Assembly (NCBI GenBank): GCA_030533445.1
Contig: CM060070.1
Span: 28,978,501-29,042,500 of the forward strand
Direction of reading: 5' to 3'
Length of the DNA stretch: 64,000 nt
DNA from: Cyprinodon diabolis
Lineage: Eukaryota; Chordata; Actinopteri; Cyprinodontiformes; Cyprinodontidae
The notes beneath the pieces were generated by a model. The model ran no database searches. It saw only the letters and a list, made by a program, of their open reading frames with translations, and was not told the DNA's origin. The first letter of the stretch is position 1. Each line of letters starts with the position of its first letter. Positions 13,340-31,300 of the stretch are shown in pieces. Made by a program: the position numbers and the translations under genes.

Positions 13340-13948
13340 CTACGTGGAGGAGGACGTGTCCTGAACAGGTAACGCCTGTGTGGAAGAGATCTCTTTGCTT
13401 TCAGTGGTCAGACTTGTTTTATCTGCAGCAGCCCTCATGTCACTCATCTCTAAGATCTGCAGCTCCCTGGTCTCATCCCGACATAAGCTCAGCCCAGTGC
13501 TGTCCCCCTGGTTCGACATGGACTTGTGAGAAGAGCTGGGGGAGTTTGTAGGGCTGAGCTGGATGGCGGTGGTGTCCTGGAGGGTATGTTCGCTCATCTC
13601 CATCTCGAAAGTGGCAGTTCCCATCATAATCAGCCCCCAATTCTCCCCTCGGTGGGCCCTTCGAGCCACGTGGGAGGGTGGCCTCCTGCTGACCACGCAG
13701 CAGGCTGTGAAGAAAGCCAAAGCCAACAGTAAGAAGAGAGGCCCAATGATGATGGGAGGGTTGGCTGTAAGGCTGAAGGTGTCAAAAGCAAAAGCTCCCA
13801 CAAGGGTGATGTTGATGCCAGCCAGCATGATGCACAGGCCGCAGGCGCAGCACATGGCCGGGGAGGGTAGGCTCTGATGCCGCAGGCTGCACCGCTCTGG
13901 GATCTTGCTGGGAGCAGATGATCCTAAGTTTTTATCTGATAACACCAT
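13340..13948 (-). CDS. tmem275: TMEM275-like two-pass transmembrane protein
   Basis: A 202-codon open frame in one exon. The ATG at 13948 has G at -3 and G at +4, a good vertebrate start context. The N terminus of about 30 residues is polar. A Cys-rich first membrane segment (about residues 33-55, starting CCACGLC) is followed by a short loop and a second hydrophobic segment (about 65-86, ending FFTACCVVSRR). The remaining 115 residues form a Ser/Thr/Glu-rich, low-complexity tail that is likely cytosolic. The hydrophobic core fits what I recall of vertebrate TMEM275, which lies beside MKNK1 in mammals. Position next to mknk1 supports this. The other candidate neighbour, kinocilin, is shorter and has a different core. 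No biochemical function is established for TMEM275. A 5' intron is likely (acceptor before 13980, donor below 14349). Confidence 0.75.
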   Translation of the reverse strand: MVLSDKNLGSSAPSKIPERCSLRHQSLPSPAMCCACGLCIMLAGINITLVGAFAFDTFSLTANPPIIIGPLFLLLALAFFTACCVVSRRPPSHVARRAHRGENWGLIMMGTATFEMEMSEHTLQDTTAIQLSPTNSPSSSHKSMSNQGDSTGLSLCRDETRELQILEMSDMRAAADKTSLTTESKEISSTQALPVQDTSSST

Positions 13949-14348
13949 GTCTTGATTGGATCAGATGGGACACTCCATCACTACAGATAGAGAATTTTAT
14001 TAGAGAAGCTTCAGGAAACTTTTAGGCATTTCTAATATTACTTTTTTTTTTTGCTCAATTTACCATCAAGTTTAAACAGCTTGAAGAAAAAAAAACATTA
14101 AGCATCATACAACAGCAGAGTGTCAGAGGCTTCCTGAGACCCAGTATAAGACAGACATTTACAGAAGATCCTTATCAGCATCAAAACCAACTCTTAAAAA
14201 CATTTAATTAGCTTTGGCATTATTAAAGAATGTTTGAAATTAATTTAAAGGCACACAGGTCTGATTCTGCAGGAAAAAATATTATAATAATAAATCAAAC
14301 ACCTAACATTTGATAGTAGAAGCATTATAACAAAATATTCCTTATTAC

Positions 14349-14560
14349 CTCTGATAAAACCAGTAATCCTGCTGTGAGTCTCGCAGCGCATCGTCTCTGC
14401 ATCCTGTTGCACAGCAGCTGCAGGATGAATGTGATGTTTCCCTCCAGCAGGTTGAGCTGCTGCAATGTTCAACCTTTACCGCTAGGGGCGCTGCAGAGCG
14501 AGTAGAACAACCTGTCCAACATGCAAACATCTTTTTCCCTTTTAATGAGAAAAAATGCTT
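14349..14560 (-). other. Putative 5' noncoding exon of the TMEM275-like gene
   Basis: On the minus strand a donor (CAGAG followed by gtaataag) ends this GC-richer block. A pyrimidine-poor but usable acceptor (tctgtag) lies just before 13980, 34 bases upstream of the start codon. The upstream limit is a guess. The evidence is splice consensus and composition only. Confidence 0.35.
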
Positions 14561-16653
14561 CAGAGGAAGCTTGTTTCTGTTTTGCACAAAGTAAACACTT
14601 CTTTTATTCCCTCCTACTCATTCTGGCCTTCACTTAGAACAAAAGAGTCTTTGAAAATAAAATATTATTGATGAAGTCTTTCAAATCAGAGCTGATTTGA
14701 GACAAATGTACAAAATGAGCCAACACAAATTAGAAGATAATATTTCAACATTTTGTATTGAGAACACAGCATCCCAATGGAAATGTACTCTGAGCACGAG
14801 AGCTTTGTAAATCAGGTTCCACTTTAAAGCTCTGCAGGGCTTTTTAATTGTGTACCCATTACCACATCTCATTTGATGCCTTTACAAGTCGATATGTGGG
14901 GTGGGGTGGGGGGGACAGGTTTTTTTTATGATTCATAAAAAAAAAATTTAAAAAAACAGAGAGGGTTTTAACATGGCAACTAATTGTTTCCTGATGTTGC
15001 CTCTGAGCAAATCTCTCTCAATTTCAGCTTGACAATGAAATCTCTCAGTTGCTAAAGAGATGGGGTGACCATGGCAACAGTGCAAGGTACCGCATCAACT
15101 CAAGGGGTTAAAAGAAGTTTTGCTGGACACTGCAAATCAGATATGATTTTGTGAAATAAAAAACAAGTTAAGCAAAAATAACGATAGATTTAAGAAACAA
15201 ACCTCAACTTTTTCCATCCCATTTTCAATGTTCACATTAACTCAGATAGAAACCTCAAAATACTCATAAAAATAAATCCCTGTTTCATTATAGATTATTC
15301 TTTTATAATATTAAATGTAACATGAAAATAAATCCCTTTGACTATTTTAAAAGCAAAGATCACAGCTGACGTTAACAAAATGAAAACACTATAAGACAAG
15401 GAGAAAATAATAAGGATCATTCTCTTTTATGGAGTTACACTTTAAGAGAAATAAATAATAATGGAAGTATTTTGTCATTCCTTGAATATTTTAAATAAAT
15501 GCTTTATGTATATTTCCATTACACCATGGAAGCCCATTTCTACAACCTTAAAGAAAAAATATATCACAGAAGATGTCTTGTTCAGCTGCATGTATGAATT
15601 CTAGAATAAAAATGATGGATTTCACATTTATGAAAGTGAGGCTTTTTTCTAAAGTTAGTAAAGTGGTTAATGGAATGAGTTATGATAAAGAGTTATGAGG
15701 TAGGGTGTTTCATACACAACTGTACATTGCATTTTGGGTTGTAGTAATAATAAAAATAATAAATTTAATACTAATGAAGATAATTGAAGTAAAAATAGGA
15801 CAGCATTAAAAGAGCCAAATTACTCAAATTCAATTCATATTTGACTAAAGATATATCTAATTTCAACTGTAAATTTATAAATAATGTGATTAATTATAAG
15901 CAGAACTTCTTATCTAATAACTATCCATTAAAAATAAAATGTTACCTCTTCATAACAACTTTAACTCATAGATTCTCGGGATGTTTTTTTTCTTTAAAAT
16001 GGCACAGATGGGCTTCTTTTCCATTTATTTAAACTGGCTGATTTTAAAGTACATAAAGTGCTCCAGGTAGCTTGTGTTGCAGAGAAAAGCCTCTTAATTT
16101 TTGCACCTGAATTTAGCACCCATGCTGTAATACAATAACACATTATGACTTTAGCATGTAATATAAAGGAAAGGTGCTGTAAACTCAAACAATCATCCAT
16201 CTAGATCCTTCATATTTAAATACAAACACCCATCAACATCCAAAAACATCTGTCTGTGTGTGCCTAGAAAAACATCATCCAGTTACGGCAGCTTTTAACA
16301 ATTAACAACAACAATAAAAAAAACAAGAAATAATAAAATCTCCCAAAATAAAATTGTTTTGGATGAAGACATTAAAAAAAGTGCACATCTAAAATTCTGT
16401 TCCTGATATGTACTAGAATATTTCCTGCTGGCACTGATAGAGGTTTGTTTTATCTGTTTCAGCTAATAATTACCAATAAATAAATCTGTAAAGTAAAAAA
16501 AAAAAAAAGTTTTTTTGAAAAGGTAAAACTAAGCCCACATAAGTTTCCACCTAATGCCAGGTTGACATTTCTATAAGATTCCTGTTAAAACAAGAGCCAA
16601 AAAAACTCAAATAGGTTAGAAAGGTGAACAAGGAGGATGTTCATGCTGGTGTT
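14561..16653. other. Intergenic DNA between the TMEM275-like gene and mknk1
   Basis: AT-rich DNA with no coding exon. The part immediately below 16654 should hold the mknk1 3' UTR. A perfect RFX X-box lies at 15065-15078 and is listed separately. Confidence 0.5.
15065..15078. promoter_or_regulatory. Consensus RFX X-box (GTGACCATGGCAAC)
   Basis: The 14-mer matches the X-box consensus GTNRCC-N(0-3)-RGYAAC at every constrained position, with a 2-bp spacer. RFX factors bind such sites in promoters of ciliary and neuronal genes. It lies about 0.5 kb upstream of the proposed first exon of the minus-strand TMEM275-like gene and about 1.1 kb upstream of its ATG. One motif does not prove binding. Confidence 0.5.
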
Positions 16654-21966
<5,313 letters not shown>

Positions 21967-22533
21967 ATCTGCTATCTGAACAATTACAAACACATTCAGT
22001 CAGACGCACCGCCACAGATCCAGTAATATGTAATAACAGGTTAGTGCATGTAAGGAATGTGGAGGAAGTTAGAAGAATATTACAGAGAAACCTAAATTCC
22101 ACGGATTATATAATCGTGTAGCTTCTACAGAAATTCCTGAGTGTCTTTTTCAAATTTTTTTAAGCAATGAGAGGTTAATAAGACCCAGATAGTTAGCGAA
22201 GTACATATGCAGAAATATTTACCATCTTAAGGTTAATACAAATAAATCAATATTTCTTTTTAAGTGGTGATGGTTGTATTTTATTACAAGTGACAACCTG
22301 GTTACCTTAAAAATTTAATATTTTCTATCGAAATCGGGAATACACTGTCCTGTTTGTAGAACCCAGCCCATTGTTTTGTTTTTATCACTACTAGCTAGCC
22401 AGTGGAGCTAAAGCTTGCTAACTGGCTAGGCTAACTTCTTCTAGCTATTCATACCAATAAGTTCGATAGCATCCAGACGCTGGCCAGAGAAGGATTGAAG
22501 TAGCCATAAATGCAATAAAATAAACAGTCTCAC

Positions 22534-22640
22534 CTGGACCCCAGAGCAGCCAAATCCTTCCTGTCAAAAGCTCCGCCACCAGCTGATGTAAGCCTCCATT
22601 GCTAACTGAAACCATTCACCCAGCCGGTGACGTAAAGGGC
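22534..22640 (-). other. mknk1: Putative noncoding first exon of mknk1
   Basis: A strong donor (CCAG followed by gtgagactg) ends the block at 22534. The next exon has an acceptor at 21975, nine bases upstream of the ATG. The upstream limit is arbitrary. Composition changes here from AT-rich intron to a GC-richer block with CG dinucleotides. Confidence 0.6.
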
Positions 22641-22655
22641 GCGAAAACACGTAAC
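22615..22655 (-). promoter_or_regulatory. mknk1: mknk1 core promoter candidate with CRE-like and E2F-like sites
   Basis: TGACGTAA (22628-22635) is a CRE/ATF-like octamer. GGGCGCGAAAA (22637-22647) is the complement of the E2F consensus TTTTCGCGCC. They lie side by side at the upstream edge of the proposed first exon. Two ATTGG motifs (CCAAT on the minus strand) occur about 400 bp further upstream, near 23045-23072. Confidence 0.45.
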
Positions 22656-22689
22656 AATGGCAAGCTGTTTTAAAATAATTCAGTTTGGT

Positions 22690-24070
22690 CTGACCATTTT
22701 AGTTTGACTAGTCAAAACTATATATATAACTTGAAAATACTTTATGACTAATCGTAGTTTAATTGTAGATATATGAAATGTGTATTTCAGATAGTCAGTA
22801 ATTAATTCTAGATATCTTAAATTGACGTATCCATACAAGTTAATGGTCAATCTGATGTCATTTCGACTAGAATATAATTAGAGATATCTCGAATAGGGAT
22901 TTTGACTATTCAAAATATAATTAGACATAACTTAAATCGCTAAAAACGTCTTGTCATAAAACAATTTGAGAAATCTTGAACGTAAAGGCAGTACAACCGA
23001 AATTTCGTTTAAACGGATTGCCATACACTTGCCTTAACCCCGCCCTATTGGTATTTCAGCTTTTCTATTGGTGAAGAATAAGGAGGCTTTCGTTACGTGA
23101 ATGGGTGGCTCCACGCCTCAATCCACGTAGAGGGAAATTGTAGTGCCTGACGTTGGTTTATATTTGCCATAGAGTCTAATGTTGCCCTTTCAGAGCGCTG
23201 ACAGTTCAGCACCAAGTGGAAGAATGGCTCAAGCCATGCCTATGTCCTTATCATGATCATTACTTTTTAAATAATATCGCTTACTATTGCTGATAGCGAT
23301 TCTTCAGTCAAAGTTGCTCGACATTGGAGATCTTGTCAAATATTATACTAAGTATCCCATACATAGCATTTAACAAAAAGCTGCCAGCAAATTTATAAAA
23401 CTAATTTGAAGTTCGAGAGAGAGCTCATAATTTGTCAGGCCATGGTGATATGGCAGTCTATTTTTTTTATTTATTTTTTATTAGCTTGACTAAATATGTA
23501 TTCCAGGTGTTTCAAATGCATTTCTTTCTAGTCAAAATGAAAATTTCAGATATCTAAAATAACATTCTTCCTATCTAAAAATTACATTTCAGATATCTGA
23601 AATGTAATTTATACTAGTACAAATGACCTCACGTTTCCCATTCATGTGTTTTGGGCTTTTACTTCCAGATTTCTACAGTAACATTCTTCCTATCTAAAAT
23701 AAACATTCTTCCTATCTAAAATGAATTGGGACTAGGATTAACTGCATAATAGAGCTACTGCTAGGCAAAATTACTATTTCAGATATCAAAAATAAATCTG
23801 AAATATATATTCACTCAAGCTAATAAATGTCAAAAAGGCCACTTAAAATTTGTAAAGATTTCTAGGTATTTTAAAGTTTTTTCTTACTAGTACAATTATA
23901 TTGTTGGCAGCCTGAAATTTAATTTTTGCCAGCAAAAATGTAATTTAGGATATATATATATACATTTCTAGCTAGTAGGAATGTAGTTTTGACAAGCAAG
24001 AATCTTATTTTAGAGGTTCAGAAATGTAACAATAGAGAGGATAGAGTTTCTAACAAATGTCAATACGGCC
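22690..24070. repeat. Palindrome-rich AT repeat cluster (MITE-like)
   Basis: Variants of 'gatatctgaaatgtaat' and 'gactagtcaaaa' recur on both strands in two blocks (about 22690-22960 and 23490-24070). They include a perfect 32-bp palindrome centred at 23594/23595 and a tandem of 'attcttcctatctaaaat'. The part between the blocks (about 23030-23240) is different, with CCAAT-type motifs. The arrangement suggests decayed, partly overlapping copies of a palindromic MITE. The family name is unknown to me. Confidence 0.6.
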
Positions 24071-27000
24071 TGTCATAATGGTGAGTTCACATGACCCAGA
24101 GTACGAACAACTCAGAAAAGTTTTTCTGTGTTGAGTTGTCTCCAGAGTTTCATGTGGAATGAAACTCTGGAGAAGTCTGCATTCACAACATAAACAATGC
24201 AAAAATATTCACAGATTTAAAATCTTATTCAAACAGTTGATTTGGTCACAATATGTTCAGAGAGGGTCTAAAATGTATATTAGTGTATGTCAATGTGTGC
24301 TTCTAGTTCTTTTTACCATTACTGGTGTTTGTCTATTACCATTGTTGGTGTGTTTCTTTGCTATTTTTGATATTGTGTAAACTATTACCACTCTGGGTAT
24401 TAATTATTGCAGATATGATAGAAAACAAAAAGATACTATAAAGTTAATCATCTGCTCGGGTAACACAGTTGTGATTTTGCTTATTTGTTCTCAGTACCGA
24501 AAACATAATTATTATAATTTTTTTTTATACTCCTTTTGCTCATACAATTTTGTGTTCTAGTTGCCATTTAAAAAAATAGAAAGAAAGAGAACAAAAATAG
24601 CTAGAAATATATATGTTAACTATGAATGAGTAACTTGTTACTATGACTCATAAGTTTAAATTGATGAACTGATATTGACTTGTGTGTTCCAATGCATGTA
24701 ATTGCCTGAAATTAATAGTAATTAAAAAAAAATCTAATATTAATATTCTATGTTATTGCATCTTGTCTATGGAGGCCTAGAAATCTCACATTGCGCTAAA
24801 TAAATAAAACAATCAACAGGTATTATAACAGGTATGCGTCCAGCAGATTGTGAAATCAGCTCAAAGGATTTTATTGGATCCCTTCCAGCTTATGTGTTCT
24901 GTTTCGGGCTCCTACTCCAGACAAAACATGGGCAGGTATTTAAAGGGGCCAGCAGGATCCACCAGTGGGTAGGTTCTGGCCCATGTAAATGTCCCTGTAC
25001 TAAATACTTAATATTAAATACATTTCTTGTTAACATATGCATTTAGACTGAATCCGCCAGTCTCCTTGAATCTGTTTTATATTTTTACCTTCACACATTT
25101 ATTGCAACAATCACTCATAAAATTAAGGTGTTTCACTTTTAGCTTCAGTTATATTGAGACCAGATCCTCATTTTAGGTTTGCACAAATTTCTTTTTTTGG
25201 TGGATAACCAATGTTTAAAAAGCCTGACATGCTAATTCCAAATTTGACCCATACCAATATTTTTTTATATAACCATCAAAATAAAGCATAATGTTTCCAT
25301 CTAGTCCATCTTATCTTACTGGAAAAAAACAGCAATCCATGTGAAACAATCGAAAACTTGTTTTAAGTGCACTAGATAATGGTCTCAGATATAAATGAAA
25401 AGTTTGGAGCACTAATAATAGCTTATTATTAGACCTACTGATCTCCTAAAATTAAGGGAATTATGGCACGCCTACTTTTTTTATCTGCTTTAACTCTCCT
25501 CTGGAGCCACGATCGGCTCCTTGATTATGCAGATCTCTTAATATTTCAAAAGATGAATAACCTCCTTGTTTTTTGTTCATGTGTTTGTTCAGTGCCAACA
25601 TCAACAAAACAAAACACAATGAAGGATTAAAATCCTTCATTTGCACAAAACTTAGTTATTGTACAATTGTTATTATTGTACAACCTAGTAAAATACTGCA
25701 TGATCGCCCACATGGCAGTAGCACTAGCATATAAAGCTGGTCTGTTCGTGTCAAGTATGCAATAAACAAACTTAAAATATATACTAAGAACAAAAAAAAA
25801 GTCTGAACTGTATGTCGTCAAGCAACTGTTCTATAACGCTGCAATACAAGCAGAACATTCCTCTCATTATATATGAATAAGATTTTGTTGGTAACTCTTC
25901 ATTCCTTATAAAATGGTCCCTGAATATTAACTTCTCAAAAATATAAACCTTTTCATACAAGATTCTTAGAATGTACAAAATATTCCTTATCTTAACATGT
26001 TATTAATACGTTAGTAAGATTTCATTTTTGAACAACCATTTGTAATGATTAATGCTATATAAATAATCATTAAGTCCACATTCTAAACGATCATTAGAAC
26101 CACAATAATCATCATATTCCCCACCATTTTAGTCTCAGGAAACAGTTGGAGGATAAAGGACTGATGCAAGTTATCAAGTGTTTTTAGCATTTCTGTCCTG
26201 AGCCATGCACAGCCTTTCCAGGTGCCACTATAAACTCTAGCCGACAGCCCAACATATCATATAATTTTCTTCGTATTCATCAAACTATCGGCGTTCCGTT
26301 AAGGATTTGCATCTTCCTGCTCATGTCTGTATTTTTGCAATTGTTTCCATCTGAGGATGTGGGATTTTTCGGTGTAATTCGGGTGAAAAAGCGTAACACT
26401 GGTGCGTTTGGTCTATCTCTAGGCAACAGTGACAGCAGCTTAGGCGGAGCTGATCAGGTTCTGCTTAGATTGCTTCACCACAATTTTACAGGATTTAATA
26501 TTTACAGTGTTTATCTTGTTAATTATTGTTAGCTCTTGTATTGATACAGGCGCGTGTCCAAACTGTATAACAATATGGAACAAATCATGTCTAGTATTGG
26601 ATCAATATGGGACACAACATATGGCAACCCCAACATTCATAATATGGTTTGCCTGGTTTGTTTACAATCGTTTTACAGTCTTTTACACAATAGATAAAAT
26701 AGGTAAAAGATACACCTGCAGCAACAACAACTACCCGCAGGTCAGTACCTGATTGTTCAAATAATTTCTTTTGGTGGAACCCAAGCAGGAGTGGGTGATG
26801 ATAGGATGTTGGGCTAGTTTAGCACAAATTCCCTGAATGATGGTAATACAGGAGGGAGACCAAAATCCCTTTTTAGAAGGAGCAAGCTTTTGTAGGTTTT
26901 CATTTCAATTTTTAACAAAAAATAAAATAAAAAAATCCAGCCTTTCCATCAGGCTTTAACTGAAGACCAAAACAAACAAGTTTTAACGTTAAAAACTCGT

Positions 27001-28301
27001 ATTCTCCTTTAGATTAAAGTGATATCTGTTTTTTAAACTTGCATTTCTTGTGAACTTACTAAATTGTTTATATATTTTTTTAATTTAAAGTCATAAATTT
27101 TATTTGTTAATCAATGGAACTGTGAGTCTTCCGCTATTTCATACCTGTTTATATAGAAGAAAATGCAAAATTGCAAAACAGCCCTAATGCAAAATTTAAT
27201 TTTTCTAAACCACCTAAATTAAGAAAAATACTTAAAATGCCTCAGTATTGTTCAATTGAGAAGTCCTCCATACAAATCAGTAATACCTATATTAAGTATA
27301 ATGCATGGAGTACTTCAACTTACATTTCTTTGCCCTTTTCTTTCATTTTAATGACTGTTTATTTTTAGGCATGGCTTGTTATTAGATTTTATGCTATTAT
27401 AACTTTCAGTGTAAAAATCACATATTTAGGGTATTTATGTATTATTAAAAAACTAACAAATCACTTCTTCTAAAACAGAAAAGCTCAAAAACTGCTAATC
27501 TTTCTCTTTCCTATACACTGCATTGGGCTGAGCTTTCACTGCAACTAACTATGCACTCTCTCTCTCATCTAATAGTCTGAAACTGACTCAGAGATTTTAT
27601 GCTCAGCTGTATTTTTGTTTTAGATTAAGCCACAAAATAATCTAGTAGCTTCATTTTTCTTTCACATGCAGTAAATGCTCCTGTATCAGCTTTGTTTTGC
27701 AACTTTTATGTTTATAATGGAATGTGTGTACCTCAATCGGAACCTGTCTAAATGATAGAATTAACTTGTTTTGTTTTGAATTGCTCTTACATTAATGAAA
27801 TCAACATAAAATAAATATATTATATAATGTCCATCTATTCCCAAGGGAACTTTTAAATCTTGAAACTTTATCTCTTTGTTCTTGTTCTGCAATTTTCAAT
27901 GAGATAATTGGTTTTTTAATATTGCAAAAACTAAAAAAAATAAATTTAGTGATGAGTTTAATGAAAAACCATTTATAACCAAAACGTTATATGTTAGGCA
28001 CAGCACATAAAAACAGATAAGAAGCAAAATCACATAAAATACAAGTGGAAAAGAAAAGAAAAAAAGCAGCATTTTCACAGAGGCAGACACAGAGAAGTAT
28101 AAAGATGTAGCACCACAAAAAGTGTGCAGTTAAGAAGATACAGCGCCACCATCCAGAGGATAGTGGAAAGTTGAATGACCTCCAACAGCATGCTTTGAAA
28201 TCCATGATAATGTCCAAAGTCTGGAATGTTTTACAGATGGTGTTCTCTCCTGGGGCTCAGATAACGTCATAATGTAAACTTCTATATCCATGTTTTTCTC
28301 A
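24071..28301. other. AT-rich intergenic DNA between mknk1 and mob3c
   Basis: No coding exon is supported. At about 26.0-26.1 kb the alternation of 'aatgattaatg' and 'aataatcatt' suggests an old AT-rich MITE. The rest is homopolymer-rich unique sequence. The part near 28.3 kb should include the mob3c 3' UTR. Confidence 0.45.
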
Positions 28302-31300
28302 TTAAGTGCAAATCCTCTCAGTCATCTCTCTCTGCAAAAAAAATCAAAGGAAAAAAGGGACAGGTTAGCTCATAAAATATATGAACGAGACTGAGAGTAA
28401 TTAACAGGAGTGTCAAAAGGAAACTAATTTCTTTTTTATCAAAAATCATGCTTTTGTTCCTCAAAGACCAGTAAAGAGGAAGCATAAAAGTACTGAATTA
28501 AAAAAAAAAAGCACTGGTGATTCATTGTTTCTGCTTAAGCTGATATAATTATCTCATCTTTCTTTATTTCTTTTTTCCCCCCAGATATTTTCACCATTTA
28601 GGCATCATAACAATGCTAATTGGAACCTTTCATTGGCAAGGGGAGCATTATACTCCATCTGTTCCAAAGTGATAGAAGTCTCTGTTGGAAAAAGCAAATA
28701 ATTGATGCATTCTTTTCTCATTACATGACTGCAAAGGGTTGGTATAATATTTCAAACTAACTGCTTCAAAGAAGCTCAGAGTCCCCTTTGGAGATGGAAA
28801 CTCAAATCGAAAGAACACTCATTCCGTTACCATCAATAACTGGATGGAAAATTGTTGTCAAGGGGAAAACACAGTTGATGTGTCAAAGTGACTTGCATTA
28901 GTATTCCCACCCCTTAATTCTAAAAATCTGTGATGGTTCTCCCCTTTTGTACCTCTACCTGAGTATCGTTTTGAGTTTTCAGTAACCTACGTCCTTCTCT
29001 TTTTTTACATTTTTGAATATTTTTCCATTTTGTGTTGCATTTTTTGAGTTACTCCCTGTTGCCCCCTTGTTCCTGTCTCCTTTCCCAAAGCTCCCTTCTA
29101 GTTACTTCTGTCCACACCGGCTCCATATCAGCTCATTAGCCCATTCTTTGTTCTGTCCCCCATATATACACCTCCTCTGCAGATAATCATTACTGGTCTC
29201 TTGTTGTTGCTTGGCTCCCAATGTGTGTTTTCCCCTAATGTCTTCTTGTTTTTGGTTTCCGGTTTTTCTTGGATTTTGCCTCTGTCACCAAAACTCATCT
29301 TTGCCTCCTCATCTCTGCATTTGGGTCCTCAACTAACTTCCACCAAACCTGACAAATTCGAAGTCTGGATTTAAGCACTTGTTATTTCATCACAATTTTT
29401 TAACCATGAATCAAGTACTTTCCTCTACCATAATAAGTATTTACCAGTCTTCTTGTTAGGATGGAAGAATCTATTCCTGCATCATAAAGCCTCCTCTGTG
29501 ATGTTTCCCCTTTTGTATGGTCTGTGCCATTTCTTGTAATCTGCTAAATTTTACACCAAGATCTAAAATAATTAAATTCTGGCCTTCTGACCATCCCCTA
29601 TATGGCTATAGCAAAGTACAGACCTGAATTCCTGTTATTATCCTTCAAAATGCACCTCTAGAAAATAGATTTGTGGAGTGCATCCTTTGCTCACACAGCA
29701 GCATATCCAGGGTTTTTACTGGCATATATTCATTCTTTTCTGTTTTATACTCCACCTACCATCCACAAAAGACATGATAGGCAGCTACAAGATGGCAACC
29801 CGACAATACACAGACTGGTGTTAAAACTGCGGCTCACCAGTGGTTCCAGCTCCGAGTTATCAATGAGACTGAACTCTGAGATGAAGTAATAGTAGTGTTT
29901 GTAGCAGGTATTGATGTGGGCCTCGGCACCCATGCTGCAGATGCTGTCAAAGTGATGGATGTAAACGTGCACAAAGACTCTGAAGAGACGGCTCAGGATC
30001 TTCTTGCACACCTGCTGGAAGTTCTTTGGAAAAGGCACACCTAAATGGAAGAAGCAGGAAACAAAAAATGATTACTTTATTGAAAGCATGTAGGTCTCAT
30101 TTTACTTCCATCATGGTGCGACCCCTAATTGTCAATTCTGACTCCTTAAAATAGGTTAAAAATAAAAGGGTAGGAATACATTCAAATATAGTTATAATTA
30201 CTTATATTTATACTGGTTGTGTCAAAGATGAGTGTGAAAGACTCATATTAGGAATGTAAACCCACTTTATCTCAACTTTCCAATGCTGTCAGTTGAATAC
30301 GCTAAAACCTCAAGCAACAATTAGCTAATTCAAAAGTAATAAAATAAATGACTATTCAAATAAATAAATATTCAAATAAATATACTTTTAAATTGTCTTC
30401 TCAGTTTCTTTTTTTCTTTTTTTAATTATATATATATTTTTATTTATTTATCTATTAATTTTTTTTATATATTTTTTTCTTAATAGTATGCTACATCGTA
30501 TTTTATTTTGAAGTTTGTTCATTGGCGTATCCACACAACTGAAGGCTCTAATTAGGATGCTATGTTTGATATTGTGTTTTCTGCTTGAAATATATATTTT
30601 AGTTGAAGCTTGAACGCACAGGTTTATCAGCGTGGTTATTGAACTATATATATATATATGAAAATTATAGTTGCTTTTACTTCTGTGAGTAACCAGGTAG
30701 GTCTCAGTGATGTTAGATAGGACCACCTTCCTTTAAACCTGTTTTGATGAAGCACAGCATCCTGATCTGCTTTTGTTCTATGCTGAGTGTCGTACATATT
30801 TGTGCTGTTTTGACTGCAAGGACAAATGTGTCTTTTTTTTACATTATGAACTGTTGGACTTAACAAAATGCATTGGGATTATATAGGTCCATTATTTCAA
30901 CAAAAAGAGGTTCTAGTAGAATAATTTCACTGATTACACATCTGTATTTTATGTTCATTTTCACCCTAGTTAAAACAAGACTTAGGCTTTCCCCCTCCCA
31001 TCACCTGGACCCATGGCGCGGGATGTGGACAGTTTAGCTCTGTGCATGCAAGCTCTTCTCTGTGACCACATGTTTTCCTTGGACCCCACTGTGCCACCTT
31101 TGCCCTTTAATAACCAGGTGTGTCCTCTGATGCATAGTGTGTGAACATTTTAATTTAATATTTACAGTAAAAAACTTTTCAGGTTTATTCTGTTTGAATC
31201 TTTTCTCGGTTTTTTATTTCCAGCTTTTATTTCTTATTTCTTTTATTTTCTTTTATTTATTTTTTTTAAATATGCTTTAGATTTAACATGTGGAATATTG

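Noticed and set aside
13526..13877. Plus-strand frames opposite the TMEM275-like gene
   Set aside because: Antisense shadows of the minus-strand coding exon; they have no recognisable domain.
13340..13948. Identity as kinocilin (KNCN)
   Set aside because: Kinocilin is shorter and its membrane segments do not resemble the Cys-rich CCACGLC segment seen here.
25461..25978. Overlapping minus-strand frames of about 60 codons
   Set aside because: No motif, AT-rich and no initiation or splice context.
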